Shown: positions 11,377 through 23,399 of the stretch, one piece after another
Layout: each line of letters begins with the position of its first letter
How positions within the stretch are numbered: the stretch's first letter is position 1
Assembly (NCBI RefSeq): GCF_011075055.1
Contig: NC_058150.1
Coordinates: 8,470,330 to 8,534,329 of the forward strand
Reading direction: 5' to 3'
Length of the DNA stretch: 64,000 nt
Source of the DNA: Mangifera indica
Lineage: Eukaryota; Streptophyta; Magnoliopsida; Sapindales; Anacardiaceae
The notes under the pieces: model-generated
What the model was told of the DNA's origin: nothing
The model's input: the letters and a program-made list of their open reading frames with translations, nothing else
The model's database searches: none
Position numbers and translations under genes: made by a program

Positions 11377-12099
11377 TATAAAAGAAGGAACCTAAAATGT
11401 ATGATACAAAAATGAAATAACATGATAATTATTGTATTAGGACAAAGAATTTGAAATTATAACTGAAAGAGACTGTTAGTTGTCATCAGACGTCGACTAA
11501 AGAGTAGAAGAAGAAAAAATGGAATCGAAAGAGTTGAAGCCTAATTCAATTGAAGAAGATAAGCAGCAAAATACTAATATCGTTGTTGACGTTGTCAAAA
11601 GAGGTAAGTGAGTTGTGGTTGGAAGAGTTTGAATTTGCAAGAGGTAATAAATTTTAGTTTATTAGTTGGAACTTGGAATCATTGAATAAAGAAAATGAAT
11701 TAAGTGCTACTAGTAAGTGTGTAGGAGAAAGAGTATAGAGATTGATGTCGTCACGTTGCTACAATCTATAAGGGAAATAGGGAATAGAAAAAGCCACAAG
11801 GTTTAATGTAAGGAAAATTATGCCACATCTACAAAAACAAGATTATCTTCTTGTGTTATTTGACTTTTTGTATTGTAATTTAATAAATAATTAATATAAA
11901 GTATTTTAAAATTGTTCATTTAATTTGAAAACTAATTTGGTTTGAGTAATTGGTTTTCAAATTTTAAAATAAACTAAAAACCAAACCAAAATGTTGGTTT
12001 TTATAATATTCCAACCTGATAACTAAACTGGTTTTACAACTACCTTATTTTCAAGATTGGTTTACGATGTTTGATTTTTGAATTATTTTAAAAACCCTA
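11377..12099 (+). mobile_element. 723-bp insertion inside copia RT, superfamily uncertain (hAT-like?)
   Basis: Copia RT coding stops at ..TLKA (11369-11376, cttaaagc) and resumes at ..LKAYLAMEFDMKDLG (12100-12107, ctttaagc), so this block is foreign. The borders form an imperfect 8-bp duplication with one mismatch, the hAT length. The ends begin and finish TA..TA, and the right end inverted reads TAGGGTTTTTAAAA, hAT-like. The left end does not mirror it well. Inside, an ATG at 11520 opens MESKELKPNSIEEDKQQNTN, followed at ~11604 by gtaagtgag, which resembles a splice donor. Confidence 0.55.
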
Positions 12100-12107
12100 C
12101 TTTAAGC

Positions 12108-12851
12108 TTATTTAGCTATGGAATTTGACATGAAGGACCTAGGTGTTGTAAATCAAATTCTTAGGATAAAGGTGATTAAAGAAAGAAAGGACAAAAAAAT
12201 TTGGTTATCACAAAAACATTACATAGAGAAGATTTTGCAATGTTTTAATAAGCAAAATGACAAACCCGACATCTCACAAGCAGTAAGAGTTATTAGTTAG
12301 TACATGGCAAATCCGGATTATGAACATTGGAAAACAATAAAGTTGATCTTTAGATATTTAAAGGGAACTCTAGATTTTACTTTATGTTATAGCTATGAAA
12401 ATGTAATTTGTATTTGTTATGTAGATTCAAGTTTTGTAAGGAATTTGGACAAACGATTTCTTAAGGTTATGTATTTTCTATCACAATTATAAGTTGGAAA
12501 CCAAAATTATAATCTATAGTGACACTATCAACCACATATATTGACACTACTTATGCTTATAAAGAAGCAATTTGGTTGAAAAGAATAATTGAAGAGTTCA
12601 AGATGTAGCAAGACTAGATTTCTTTGTACGATGAGAGCCGAAGTGGTTGACACTTAGCAAGGAGTCCAACCTTTTAGTCTCAAATAAAACATATTGATGT
12701 TTGTTATCATTTTGTTCAAAAAGTGATTGAAGATATACATGTCTAGTTGCATATGATTAGTACAAAGATGTATCCTATTAATTTGTTGACAAAACTAGTA
12801 CCAAAAGAGAAGTTCATTTGTAGCACTTTTCTTGGACTTAAAGCAAAGTAA
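12108..12851 (+). pseudogene. copia RT C-terminus and RNase H remnant
   Basis: 12118-12300 gives MEFDMKDLGVVNQILRIKV then IWLSQKHYIEKILQCF. 12304-12492 gives HWKTIKLIFRYLKGTLDF and CYVDSSF. From ~12545 to 12850 RNase H is read in pieces: YKEAIWLKRIIEEF, IKHIDVCYHFVQKVIEDIHV and INLLTKLVPKEKF. Several stops are present. The order and spacing are those of a complete copia pol end just ahead of the polypurine tract. Confidence 0.85.
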
Positions 12852-12941
12852 CAAATTATTAGATGACACAAATTTCTTATTTAGTTGTTGATTTAGAATG
12901 TGTCTTCAAGTAGGAGAATTGTTGAGATATTGCAGGAGAAT

Positions 12942-13269
12942 TGTTGTAATATTTTAGGAATAAGTGAAGTCACTTCACATAATCTCTCTAATATATTATC
13001 TCTATATTTTTTTGAGTTGTTGTTAGAACTCTTGTATAAATATAAGTGTCCTACTTGAAGTGGTGTATTGAGTGTAATCTCTTTGAGTGCTTTATTCTCT
13101 TATATACCTTTTCAGAGTAAACAAAATACCATTTGAGATCTTACTCATAGATGTAAGCCATATTGGCTGGACCACGTAAATCAGAGTTGTTCTTTTCATT
13201 TTTTTCTATGTTATTTTGTTATTTGTTTTGCTATATTAGCTATTCCTCAAATGAAATATCTTCTCATCA
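12942..13269 (+). repeat. 3' LTR of the copia element (328 bp)
   Basis: Collinear with 3596-3920: starts TGTTGTAATATTTTAGG and ends TATCTTCTCATCA. Just before it, the unit aggagaattgttg.. occurs twice (from 12912 and from 12934), so the polypurine tract and first LTR bases have been duplicated by about 22 bp. Confidence 0.85.
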
Positions 13270-14279
13270 AAGAACTTTCTATGGTTTATGGTAAAAAATA
13301 TTGTTGATCCATAGCCGTTTCAAATGGATTCTTAAATATAAAAAATGATTTTTTAAGTTAATGCTATATATGGTACATGGTAAAAGAAAATGTACCTATG
13401 GATGTTACACATTACTTGAGTTGGACCACTATTTTCACGTGTAGTAAAAAACTACCTTTTTAACCTGATCAAGCTTGAACCAACCATACCAAGTGGAAGA
13501 AAACCTTGGGTCTGGTGATCAACTTATAGCCACTACACTAGATAAGTGAAGAGTTTAATCTTGATACCTATTCAATCATGCTTGTGTATCTTTACATTTG
13601 CCATTAAAAGTATCTTTAGGCCTTTATGCACTATCCTTTTTTTTGTTAATGATGAACCCTTACTTGAGTTGGATTATCCTTTTAGGCTGAACTAATCACA
13701 CTAAGTAGGTAGAACCTTAGATTTAGTGACCAATCACACAACTATTATATCAAATAAGTTAAGAGTTTAATGTTGGTATGACGCTAATATGTCTTGGAAC
13801 TCATACTCTCTTATTTTGGTGCCTTTACTTTTGTCACTCAAGCTACCCGTTAGGTGTTTCATGCATTGTCCTTTTCCATTGAAAATAGAGATTGAATATA
13901 TCCACACAAAAAATTGTGAACTTGAGTGTATCCTAAAGTTCTCCCTTCTCTTTTTTAGCCAACCCTATTTTTCACTTAAATTAGTAAAAACCAAAAATCT
14001 TTTGAATATAAGCAAAAGAGTTAGAAACCTATACAAAATCTAGTATAGGTTAGATATACTTGTAATTTAGGTGACGGATCTCCCCTTATATTGGGAAATG
14101 TGGTAGCCTTGTGTGAAAGAGAAGAAACAACTTGATTCTACATTCTTGTTTACCTTAATCAAGTTGAGGGGTTTTTAGTTACCAAAGTGTAGTTGGCTAA
14201 GTCTTTTAAGCTACTATCATTATCTTTTTAAATGTATTTAAAATTCTCTCTCCAACCAGTGAAAAGTGGAAGGTGTTCA
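13270..14279. other. Intergenic; diverged ~240-bp tandem duplication
   Basis: No gene. The blocks ~13410-13640 and ~13660-13880 repeat the same order of motifs: cttgagttgga, tgaacYaaYcaYacYaagtRg, gataagtgaagagtttaat / aataagttaagagtttaat, and a final tgcaYtRtcctttt. They look like an old tandem duplication of unknown origin. Confidence 0.5.
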
Positions 14280-16873
14280 TGTAACACCCCTTCTAGAAGT
14301 ATTGCCCTTCGAAAGAAGATACCACAATAAACATGTAATCACTTAATAATGTAAACCATTTAACTAATCATAACAAAATTCAATCGTTGTTTGGTAATTA
14401 CTAAAATGCCTTTCTTAATCTATGGAAATGTGCAAAAGATGTCCATAAATTAAACTTAAACATCATCCATACATAATATAATATGTAGACACATACATCA
14501 AAACCATAGTTCAAAACATAAACTGATTATAATAACGTAAAGGACTAAAATGTCATAAATGCCTTCATGTTGGCTATGCTATTTGACCTTCACTCGCCAT
14601 TTAGTCATCATGGTCACATGTGCCTACATAATAAAAGTAAAGGAGTGAGTGAAAAGTTACTTAGTAAGTAGGAGACTCTACTACTATCTTTTTATAATCT
14701 CCAAATTACCTTGTTGCTTGACCCACCATAACTTTATCAATCGAAGTCTATCTCAAAACTCTCATTAGGATGATTATGGGTCATATATCTCATATCTGTC
14801 ACTCATATTTGAACTTGGGAACCTCTAGACTATATAACATATCTTTTGAGTCAACTATGTCTTTCTCAATCATTGAAGAATCACTTTGAATGTCGAACTA
14901 GTGTGGCCATATTATCTCTCGGTGAAAGTCATATCATAGTGTAATATGTAGTTATACACTAGGTCGATTAGACTGGACCGTTACAGAAATTTGACACTTT
15001 GGCCATGTAAGCATTCGTTATACAATCCACTCACTTATACTACTATTGGATTGTTAAACTGTAACTATAATTATAACTATGCTTTACCATGAACAAGTGC
15101 CCTATTATAGGTATGATGTTTTATTATGGATGTGGCCTACTATAGGCGATGTTGGAAGTATGTACTCATGGTGCCCTCTCGTAATGATTCTATGATATTT
15201 CTAGCTTGCATAAATCTAGAGCCTTAGATCACCTTGGGCTCATCTTAGCTTTCACCCTAATCATAACTCGTGCTCTAACATAATCGCTTATTTTGGGCAC
15301 ATTGAATACTATTACACACTTATAACAACTGTACTATCTCTTATGATGACCTCATAAACCTCTAATTTGGTTCCTTTTTAACTTTCTTTACTTTGCCTAT
15401 AAACGTTGGTGTCCCTCATTGGACACACGGGCGTTCATTTCATAGTGGATGAGACACAATTATCCCTCAATGGCGTGACACCTTGTTACTATAAGGACGG
15501 ACATATGTCTTATAAAAGACAAACGTCTCTTTTCTTTATGCTATGAACAACTCTTTGCACCATCAATTCTTCATGTGCCCTATCTAAACATAAACAATCG
15601 TGTGTCCATCAAGGGACAAACGTGTCTCATGTTGTAGATTTATTCTCTATAAACACTTAACTTTATTTCGATTTGCTTACTTTTTAGAGGTATTTCTATC
15701 ATTTCACCCCACACATGATTATTCTTAATAGGCAAACTCCATGCCTTAATTAATTATTCATCTGTCAATGACGTTCAACAGTCGTTGGATCACTGAAAAA
15801 AGTTAACTTGAAAACTAGGTTTCACATGTATAAACATGTGTCCCATACCACACGGTCTTGCATGACCTAAAATAAAACACTTACTGACATGGGATGATCA
15901 TCCTTTCACTAAAAGTGGTTGTCCATGATGTTTGATCTGTGTAAAATACATTTAAATTTGCATTCTAGTGGATTTTTATACTTTTCCAACCATTCAACAT
16001 TTATACCAGTGAATTGCTAACATACCATGCGTTTAACATCAAGAAATCACATTCAAACACTTCCAAATCATGAAATAACAGTAGCTTCATCATCAATGTT
16101 CAATTTCCAATCCCTAGATACTTCATCTATACTATCACCAACACAATAACACTAACATAATTATCATATGTCTAATCATCCCTCTAACCATAAAGATTTC
16201 ATAAACCTCATCTTAATCGATTAATTTTTGCCTACAACATGCAACAACTATTTTCGTACATCTCTACATAATATCACCACAAAAATTAATCAAGATCATG
16301 ATAATATTCAACAATAATTCGCTCATCAATATGTAGCAATAATTTGGCAGAGGAAAGTCTTTAGCCCATAACAAAATACACATATAATAAAGGAGAAGAG
16401 TCCTACTTACAATATCTCCAACCTTGATGGTTTGAGGATAATCGACTGTTCTTTTTCTCTCTTGCCTTGCCACTGATAGCTTTATCATAATATCTAGTTG
16501 GAACCCTTGAAATGTTTATTAGAAAATAAACCTTTGAACCCTCTCTTTCTTTGGATGATTGCACACACATTTTGGGGATGATGAATACCCCAAAATCAAT
16601 GTAATATGCCTTATATAAACTGTCTGCATGTAATGCCATGTAAGGGCAGATGCCTTACACACACGACCGTTCAACACTTATACTTACTATAACGTGACAT
16701 TTATCCATTTCAGCTAATGTGACAAGAGACATATGGGCATTCCTATACTTCGCATGACTATCCCTTACTTAAAATTCACCATACTTAGTTAATTTCACCT
16801 TAACTCAACTATAAACATGCAAATGTGTAAGAAATAACTATATTGCTCGTAAAATGTACTTGTGGATGTTACA
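14280..16873 (+). repeat. Solo LTR, Ty3/gypsy type (2594 bp)
   Basis: Bounded by TGTAACACCCC at 14280 and GGATGTTACA ending at 16873, with a perfect 5-bp TSD, gttca, at 14275-14279 and 16874-16878. Long LTRs with TGTAACA[C/T]CC ends are typical of plant Ty3/gypsy elements. It shares opening blocks with the solo LTR at 61169 (ctagaagta.t, ccYtcgaa) and the motif ggagtgagtgaaaagttac (near 14641) followed by agtaag. No internal domain or second LTR is present, so it is a solo LTR left by unequal recombination. Orientation is taken from that match. Confidence 0.85.
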
Positions 16874-18283
16874 GTTCACTAATTTCCATTCATGGCAATG
16901 GTATAGTAAATAGAGCAAAGATGCTTGTATTTATAATGAGTATTGATTTAGCTATCAATAATAATGTATCATAATGTAACTGAGTGTTAATTTATTTCTA
17001 ATTTTAAATTATTCAATTATATAGTAATACATTATTATTAGTATCCAATTTAGTACTCGTTTAAAGTATACATAATTATAGTAAAAAAAAAATTATAGTC
17101 TACAATGACTTGCTATTATAATGAGAAGGCATTCAATGTACATAAGAGCAAAGCCTTGATATGGTCCATTAGGAGTAATGACATCAACTTATATGGTTTT
17201 CATGGAATTATTTGTCTTTTAAAATATAAACATACCCATCTAAGGAAATAACCTTATTAAATCCCAACAACATGAAATTTAATTTAACATGATCTTAGTT
17301 AGGTGGAATGACTATTTTTATGTGAACATCATTTGGGTATAAATCATGATATGTTATCATGTGATTAATGTTATTTTGAATTAGATATAAAATAATGCAT
17401 AATTACATAAGGTCATGTCATCATTGGTATCTAAGTTGGTACTTATTATAAGTGTATATAATATTGCTTTTATTTCCCATACAAACTTTGATGGGAAAAC
17501 TATTTTGTACCCTTTAAATTCAAAAGTTCATTTGTCCATCTATCATCTATACTCATTAATGAAAATTATTATGTGAAAGGATCAATAAAAAGGTCGTTTG
17601 GCTCCAAAATCCTTTTAATTTCTTCCTAAAATTATTGGTTGAACCTTCTTTATCTTCATCTCCATTGTTACCGCCATCACCATCTCCAACTTATAAGTGG
17701 CTTTTATGCCTATTTAGAGATTTTTTATGTTTTTGTGAGAAAAAAGAAAAAAAAAAGAGGAAAGACTATCTATATGACTGAATGAAAACTATTAATCTTT
17801 AGTAAATATAAATTGCTCCCTCACTCCTCCCTCGTCCTGTTGGATAGTTTTTTTTTTCTCTTTTAAAGATATATGTATGAACAAGCAATCAATTGAAAAA
17901 AAATATTTAAATGGATCTTTAGAACAAACGTATCTTTTATGACTTAATATGCATCTTAATTTTTCTCATAGATAGAACATAGTGTTGAAGAAGAAACATC
18001 CATATCTAAATTCTTTAAGAACTTAATAAGATTAGATAATCTTAAGTACAAATAATAAAAATGAAATAAAAATTTGTATCAAGTAATTACGAAATGCTAG
18101 AATTGAAATAACCCAAATTTATGAAGATATTGGAAAGAGAGGTTTTACGGCTAGTTTTTTGTTTTCTCTTACAAAAATATAATTTTTTAATATTGGCACA
18201 AAAACCATTAATGAGTTAGAGATGATGATAGTGACGGTGGTAACAATAGGGATTTAGATGGTGCATATTTATACAATGATTAT
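16874..18283. other. AT-rich intergenic with a decayed palindromic MITE
   Basis: No gene recognised. About 16918-17080 holds an AT-rich inverted-repeat core (aataatgta.. / ..aatacattatt with attttaaattatt between) that recurs near 35018-35100 and 28120-28215. A weaker relative is at ~17340-17470. The rest is unstructured. Confidence 0.45.
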
Positions 18284-18292
18284 GAAAAAATT

Positions 18293-18927
18293 GGGAAATT
18301 AATTAAAATAGGCACCGAATTTGCTGTCTAAACCTTTTTCAGTAAGATTTATCAATTTCTACCTTTTTAAGCAAATTGTATTTTTTATTTAAAAAATACC
18401 CTTCATCCTATTTCTTTTCATTTATAGTAGTTTTCATAGATTAAGCTTTTATATTTCAGAACATACAGATTAAGCTTAATTTTTCTGTAATAAATAAGAT
18501 TTACAAATGAAAAAAGATTAATTTAAGATGTAATAATTGATGTTTATATATCTTTATACCTTTACAAAATGATGAACATAAAACGGTGCGTTTTTTTTAG
18601 CAGGTTAAAAAATGTGCAAAAATGTGAAGGGGAGCGTGAAAATATGAAGGGGGAGCGTCAACTTCGAAGAGGTGTATGAAATCGTAAAGGGATGCATAAA
18701 ATCATAAAAGGGTGTGTCAAATTGTAAAGGGGTGTGTGAAATCGTAAAAGGGTGCATCATTCTCTTAAGGGGTGCGTGCATGCATAAAGAGATGCATGAA
18801 ATCTTAAAAGGGTGTGTCAACTTCTGAAAGGGGTGTGTGAAAGGGTACGACAACATTGAAGGGGTGTGTGAAGTTGTGAAGGGGTAAGTGAAAGTATAAA
18901 AGGGTACGTGAAAATGTGAAAGGGTGC

Positions 18928-18963
<36 letters not shown>

Positions 18964-20406
18964 TATAATATAATATATATTTATATATATATATATATAT
19001 TATATATAATATATTGTATTATAAATATATTATATATTATATATAAAGGGGTGCATAGAAATGCAAAGGGACGCACCCCTTTGTATTTTCCCGCACCCTT
19101 ATATATATATATAAAATATTATATATTATATTATTAATATAATACATATTTTTTATATTCTTACGTACCCATTTTATATTTTCATGCACTCGTTTATATT
19201 TTCACGCACCCTTTTGTATTTTCACTCATCCGTTTATATTTTCACACATCCTTTTTGTATTTTTATACAACTATTTGTATTTTTACGCCCCTCTCGTTTG
19301 TATTTTTATGCACCCGTTGTATTTTTTTACATATTCGTTTGTATTTTTATATACCCATTTGTATTTTCACGCACCCCTTCAAAGTTTCACGCACCCCTTC
19401 ACATTTTTACACACTATTTCATAGTTTTACGCACCCTTTCATATTTTCACACACCCCTTTACACTTTCGTATATTTTCGCATCCTTTCGAAAAAACGTAC
19501 CTTTTCGAAAAAAACAAGCACTCTTTGACACACCACTTTAGCATTGCTGCACCCTTTGACATACCCCTTCAGCGTTACCGTACCCTTTCACGCACCTTTT
19601 CAGGTTATGACACATCCTTTCAAAATGACACACATTTTCACGCAGCCCTTTAGCATTGTCGCACCCTTTTACTCACCCCTTCAGGGTTTTCGCACCCTTC
19701 CACACACCTGTTCAAGTTATGACGCACCCTTTCATGCACCCCTTTAGCATTGCTGCACCCTTTCACGCACCCCTTCAGGTTATGAAACACCCTTTTAAGA
19801 TTTCAAACACCCCTTTATGCATGAACGCACCCTTTAAGAGAATGACGCACCTTTTTACGATTTCACACACCTCTTTATGATTTCACGCACCCCTTCGAAG
19901 TTAATGCACCCCTTCGGAGTTAATGCACCCCTTCGGAGTTAATGCACCCTTTTATGATTTTATGCACTCCTTTACGATTTCACACACCGCTTCGGAGTTG
20001 ACGCACCCCCTTCATATTTTCATGCACCTCTTCAGACTTTCACGCACCCCTTCGCATTTTCACACACCCTTTTACGCTTTCGCACATTTTTTCACTCACT
20101 CAAAAAAACGCACGTTTTATGTTCATCATTTTGTAAAAGTATAAAGGTATATAAATATCAATTATTACATCCTAAATTAATCTATTTTTCATCTGTAAAT
20201 CTTATTCATTACAAAAAAATTAAGCTTAATCTGTATACTCTGAAATATAAAAGTTTAATCTATGAAAATTGCTGTAAATGAAAAGAAATAGGATGAAGGG
20301 TATTTTTGGAATGAAAAATATCATTTGCTTTAAAAAGTAAAAGTTGAAAAATCTTACCGAAAAAGGTTTAAGTGACAAATTCGGTGCCTATTTTAATTAA
20401 TTTCCC
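18293..20406. mobile_element. Mutator-like (MULE) foldback element with ~300-bp TIRs
   Basis: A 2114-bp element with a perfect 9-bp TSD, gaaaaaatt, at 18284-18292 and 20407-20415, the Mutator length. The terminal inverted repeats run ~18293-18600 and ~20105-20406. They begin GGGAAATTAATTAAAATAGG and their first 31 bp are identical, with good pairing to the inner end (aacataaaacg..). A GGGAAA start is common in MULEs. The interior is a G-rich/C-rich inverted minisatellite around an AT centre. There is no transposase, so it is non-autonomous. Confidence 0.88.
18600..20104. repeat. Inverted minisatellite inside the MULE (CGCACCCCTT unit, ~20 bp)
   Basis: From ~18600 to 19075 a degenerate ~20-bp unit like aaggggtgcgtgaaatcgt repeats in tandem. 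From ~19070 to 20100 its complement (cgcaccccttcaggtt type) repeats. Between 18927 and 19170 lie (ata)n and (ta)n runs and the palindrome centre. The right part has a higher-order pattern of roughly 90 bp starting tttagcattgctgcaccc. Open frames through it encode runs of His-Pro-Phe-like peptides (HPF, HTPL). These follow from the repeat and are not a recognised protein. Confidence 0.85.
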
Positions 20407-20415
20407 GAAAAAATT

Positions 20416-22956
20416 TAAAGAGTGCAAGAAAAATTGATCTTTTATAACATTTTATATAATGATTTTAACTAATAAAAATAGATGATAAATAGATAAATGA
20501 ACTTTACAAATTTAAATTATGAAAAATGTTTTATCAAAGATCAAGTTGGATATAGTTATTCCGCTCCTTATGATGTAGACAAAGTAAGAAAAGTAATGGC
20601 GACTGCCTACACTAATTTTCTAAAAGAAAGACATTGTGGTTATTATTAAATTAGCCTATATCTTATAAAATATAAAAATGGTCCAATGAAAATTTTTAAA
20701 AGGGTTTTTTTTTTGACCTTTTCTCTTAACCTCCTTTTCCCTTAACCAAAAAAGAAAAAAGAAAAAAAGTAATCCTAACATATTTTCTAATACTTATTTT
20801 CATTTAAAATTTTGATACATTTTTTATATCTTTGCTCGTGCATAACCCTCCTTTTCCCTTAACCAAAAAAAAAAAAAAAAAAGAAAATGATAATCCTAAA
20901 ATTTTTAATAATATATACCTATTTTTATCTTGATCCTGTCTTTTTAAAGTTTTGAAAACTAAGAATTGTAAGTGGGATATATTAAAATATAAGTAATATT
21001 ATTTTATTTATTATAAAATTTTAACAATTTATTATTAATGCATGATGAGAATAGTAATGAGCGACTAAAATTGATTATTGATAATTAATCATTTGACGGC
21101 AATAAATTGTTGATAGATTTTGGAATAAATCTTTATTTACTATGAAATAAGTTTAAGAAAAAAAATATAATTTTTAAAAATATAATTATATTGTTTAAAA
21201 TAAAGAAAAGGTTCAAAGTATAATAAGAAAATTCAGCGAAATCAATTGGCAAAATAATAAAAAAATTGACTAAAATATGAACTATTCTACTTAATAGAGA
21301 ATCCAGTTAGCTTGACATTTATTAAACACTTTATACATGCATTTTTATGCGAAACCTCATTGAGTTTAAAGATTATTATAATTTAAAATTTCCTCACTAA
21401 TATAAATTTTTAGCCGCGTCCTTAAATATAATGAGATAAAAATTTATAACTTGATAAATTGGCTATCAGAGTAATGTCATTGTCACATGAATTAGGATAT
21501 AAAAAATAGAATAATACTATATATATAATGAGATAATTAAAAATTAAAGATAAAATTATACCCAATTATATCATGATATGTTATTATTTATTTATAAATT
21601 TGTATAGATAATTTTATTTAAAAAAATAATATCTCTAACTATTAATTTATGGGTATAGAACCACCTAATATTTAAACCCTTTTACAACCCAAAAAAAAGA
21701 AAAAAGAAAAAGGAAAATGCATGAAGAATATTCAATTTTAGGGAATACTATGGTAGAATATAAGGTGGAATCTTAGAAAAATAAGGAAGAGTGAAAGTTG
21801 CGTATACTTCATTACCCAAAAAAAAAAAAGGTTGCATATGCAGTTTCAACTTTATGCATCATATGGGATGACAAAGAAACATAAATGTTGACCAATTTGT
21901 CAGAGTTTAGTCGTTATATGGAGTGAGTTCTTTTTCCAGCCCAAGGTTTAGCCGAAGAAACTCTTCACCCCTTGATGATGAAAATATCATTTTCTCACCC
22001 AAAGTAAAACTTTGTAACTGGAAAATTTAGGGTAAAAGGGCAAATTTTTCATTTTTATTTCCTAGAAATTAAAAATTAAAAATTAAATGTTTTTAAGGGG
22101 CATAAATCGACAAAAGGAAAAGCTTGAATTTGTTAGAAAATTATATATGAAAGTGATGGTTAGGGTAATATCGAAATAAGTGATGTTAGTGATGGAATTT
22201 ATAGGAGAAATAATGACATTGTATAATATTATAGTTTCAAGGAGAGAAAGAAAAAATCAATTGGTTATGACAAAGATTGGTGGGAGAAATAATGACATGG
22301 TATAAAACGATAGTTCGAAGGAATGAAAGAAAAAAATTGATTTATTATGACAAAAATTACTGAAGAGAGAATTGATTAGTATTTTTGTATTTTTGATCAA
22401 GTGAGAAAGAAGATTAGATTAGATTAAGGGAAAAAAGAGTTTGAAAGATGAAGAATACTAACTAGTTAAAAATGTAACTTAGGTAGAAAATTTTATGGAT
22501 TTATTTTTTAGGATAACAGGGTGAAATTGTTATATTTGGTTATAGGTAATATAAAAAATTTTGAAAAGTAAAACAATTAGGGTTAATATAGTATTTATAA
22601 TTTCTATATTTGTGTGAAAGTCCTTTACCATTAACAAAGTTTAAAGAGTAGGAAAATGTTAGCCACTCACTCTCAAATATGTTAGTTGTGTTGGATTGGC
22701 TGCTCACGTTTTCGGGTCTCATTTTTTTAACAACTTTTGCTTTTGGACTTTATCTTTACTTTAGACAAAGAAAATTGAATTTTTTTTCTTTTTATATTTT
22801 CTGAAAAGAAAAGTTAGTCAATGAAATGAAATGATCACTCTGTTTCACGCCCAGCACGTAAGAGAGAGGAGCAGACCGTCCAACTTTTCCAACTAATTTT
22901 TGTTACTTCCAATGCCGTCTCCACCATACTCATCTCTTCCAAATTATATTAAAGAA
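20416..22956. other. AT-rich intergenic, no gene recognised
   Basis: No gene found. There is a ~75-bp direct duplication (ctccttttcccttaacc.. followed by an A-run and taatcctaa) at ~20731-20810 and ~20851-20930. Short A-runs and AT-rich palindromic tracts (e.g. ~21455-21640) may be decayed MITEs. Confidence 0.45.
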
Positions 22957-23399
22957 GGCCATATGATTCTACTGATGTCCATCAATTTTTTAAAATTTAA
23001 AGTCTTCATTTACGATTAATTTTTTGTTAAAACTCTCGGTTAAATATAAAAATAAAATTATTATTTTAATAATAATATTAAAAAATATAATTTAATATAT
23101 TTTTCTCTCAAATTTTAAAAAATTAGAATTCATTTTTGCTAAAATATATTCTTTTTTGAAAAGTGATTATTTTCTCTCAAATTAAGGTTTTTTCTCCTCT
23201 TTTCTACCACCACTCCCCCAATGATGTCCTCTTTCCACTGTTTTACCTCCTTTCAGTCGGCTGATCCTCCCTCGCTATCAGAATCATTCTGTGAGACTTA
23301 ACAAAAAATTATTTATGAGTGAGACTTTGAGTTTTTAAAAATTAGCAAGTATCAGTTTAAAATTATATCAAACCTTGGGTGAAAACAAGTCATTTGGCC
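22957..23399. mobile_element. GGCCAAA-family MULE-type MITE, shortened copy
   Basis: The right end reads aaccttgggtgaaaac..catttggcc, and the left end starts ggccatatgattct. Flanks are tattaaaga (then one a) and tattaaaca, a 9-bp TSD with one mismatch. The left arm keeps the aaaataaaattattattttaataata block typical of the family, whereas the right arm is short. Confidence 0.65.

Larger units (their letters stand above)
3596..13269 (+). mobile_element. Degenerate Ty1/copia LTR retrotransposon with two nested inserts
   Basis: Full copia layout on the plus strand: 5' LTR 3596-3920, initiator-Met-type primer site, gag, protease, integrase, RT, RNase H and 3' LTR 12942-13269. The integrase is split by a hAT element (5761-10121) and the RT by a second insert (11377-12099). 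Removing the inserts leaves about 4.6 kb, a normal copia length. Every coding domain carries stops and frameshifts, so the element is dead. The flanks (agaat on the left, aagaa on the right) do not form a clean 5-bp TSD, so the exact ends or the surroundings have changed. Confidence 0.87.

Noticed and set aside
3591..13274. 5-bp TSD of the first copia element
   Set aside because: Flanks agaat and aagaa match only if shifted with a mismatch, so I do not claim one.
18600..20104. CRISPR-like array of short repeats
   Set aside because: Units are degenerate, without unique spacers, inverted around a centre, and in a plant nuclear transposon.
18600..20144. Several open frames of 67-132 codons rich in His-Pro-Phe
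   Set aside because: They follow directly from the minisatellite unit, occur in several frames and on both strands, and have no start context or known domain.
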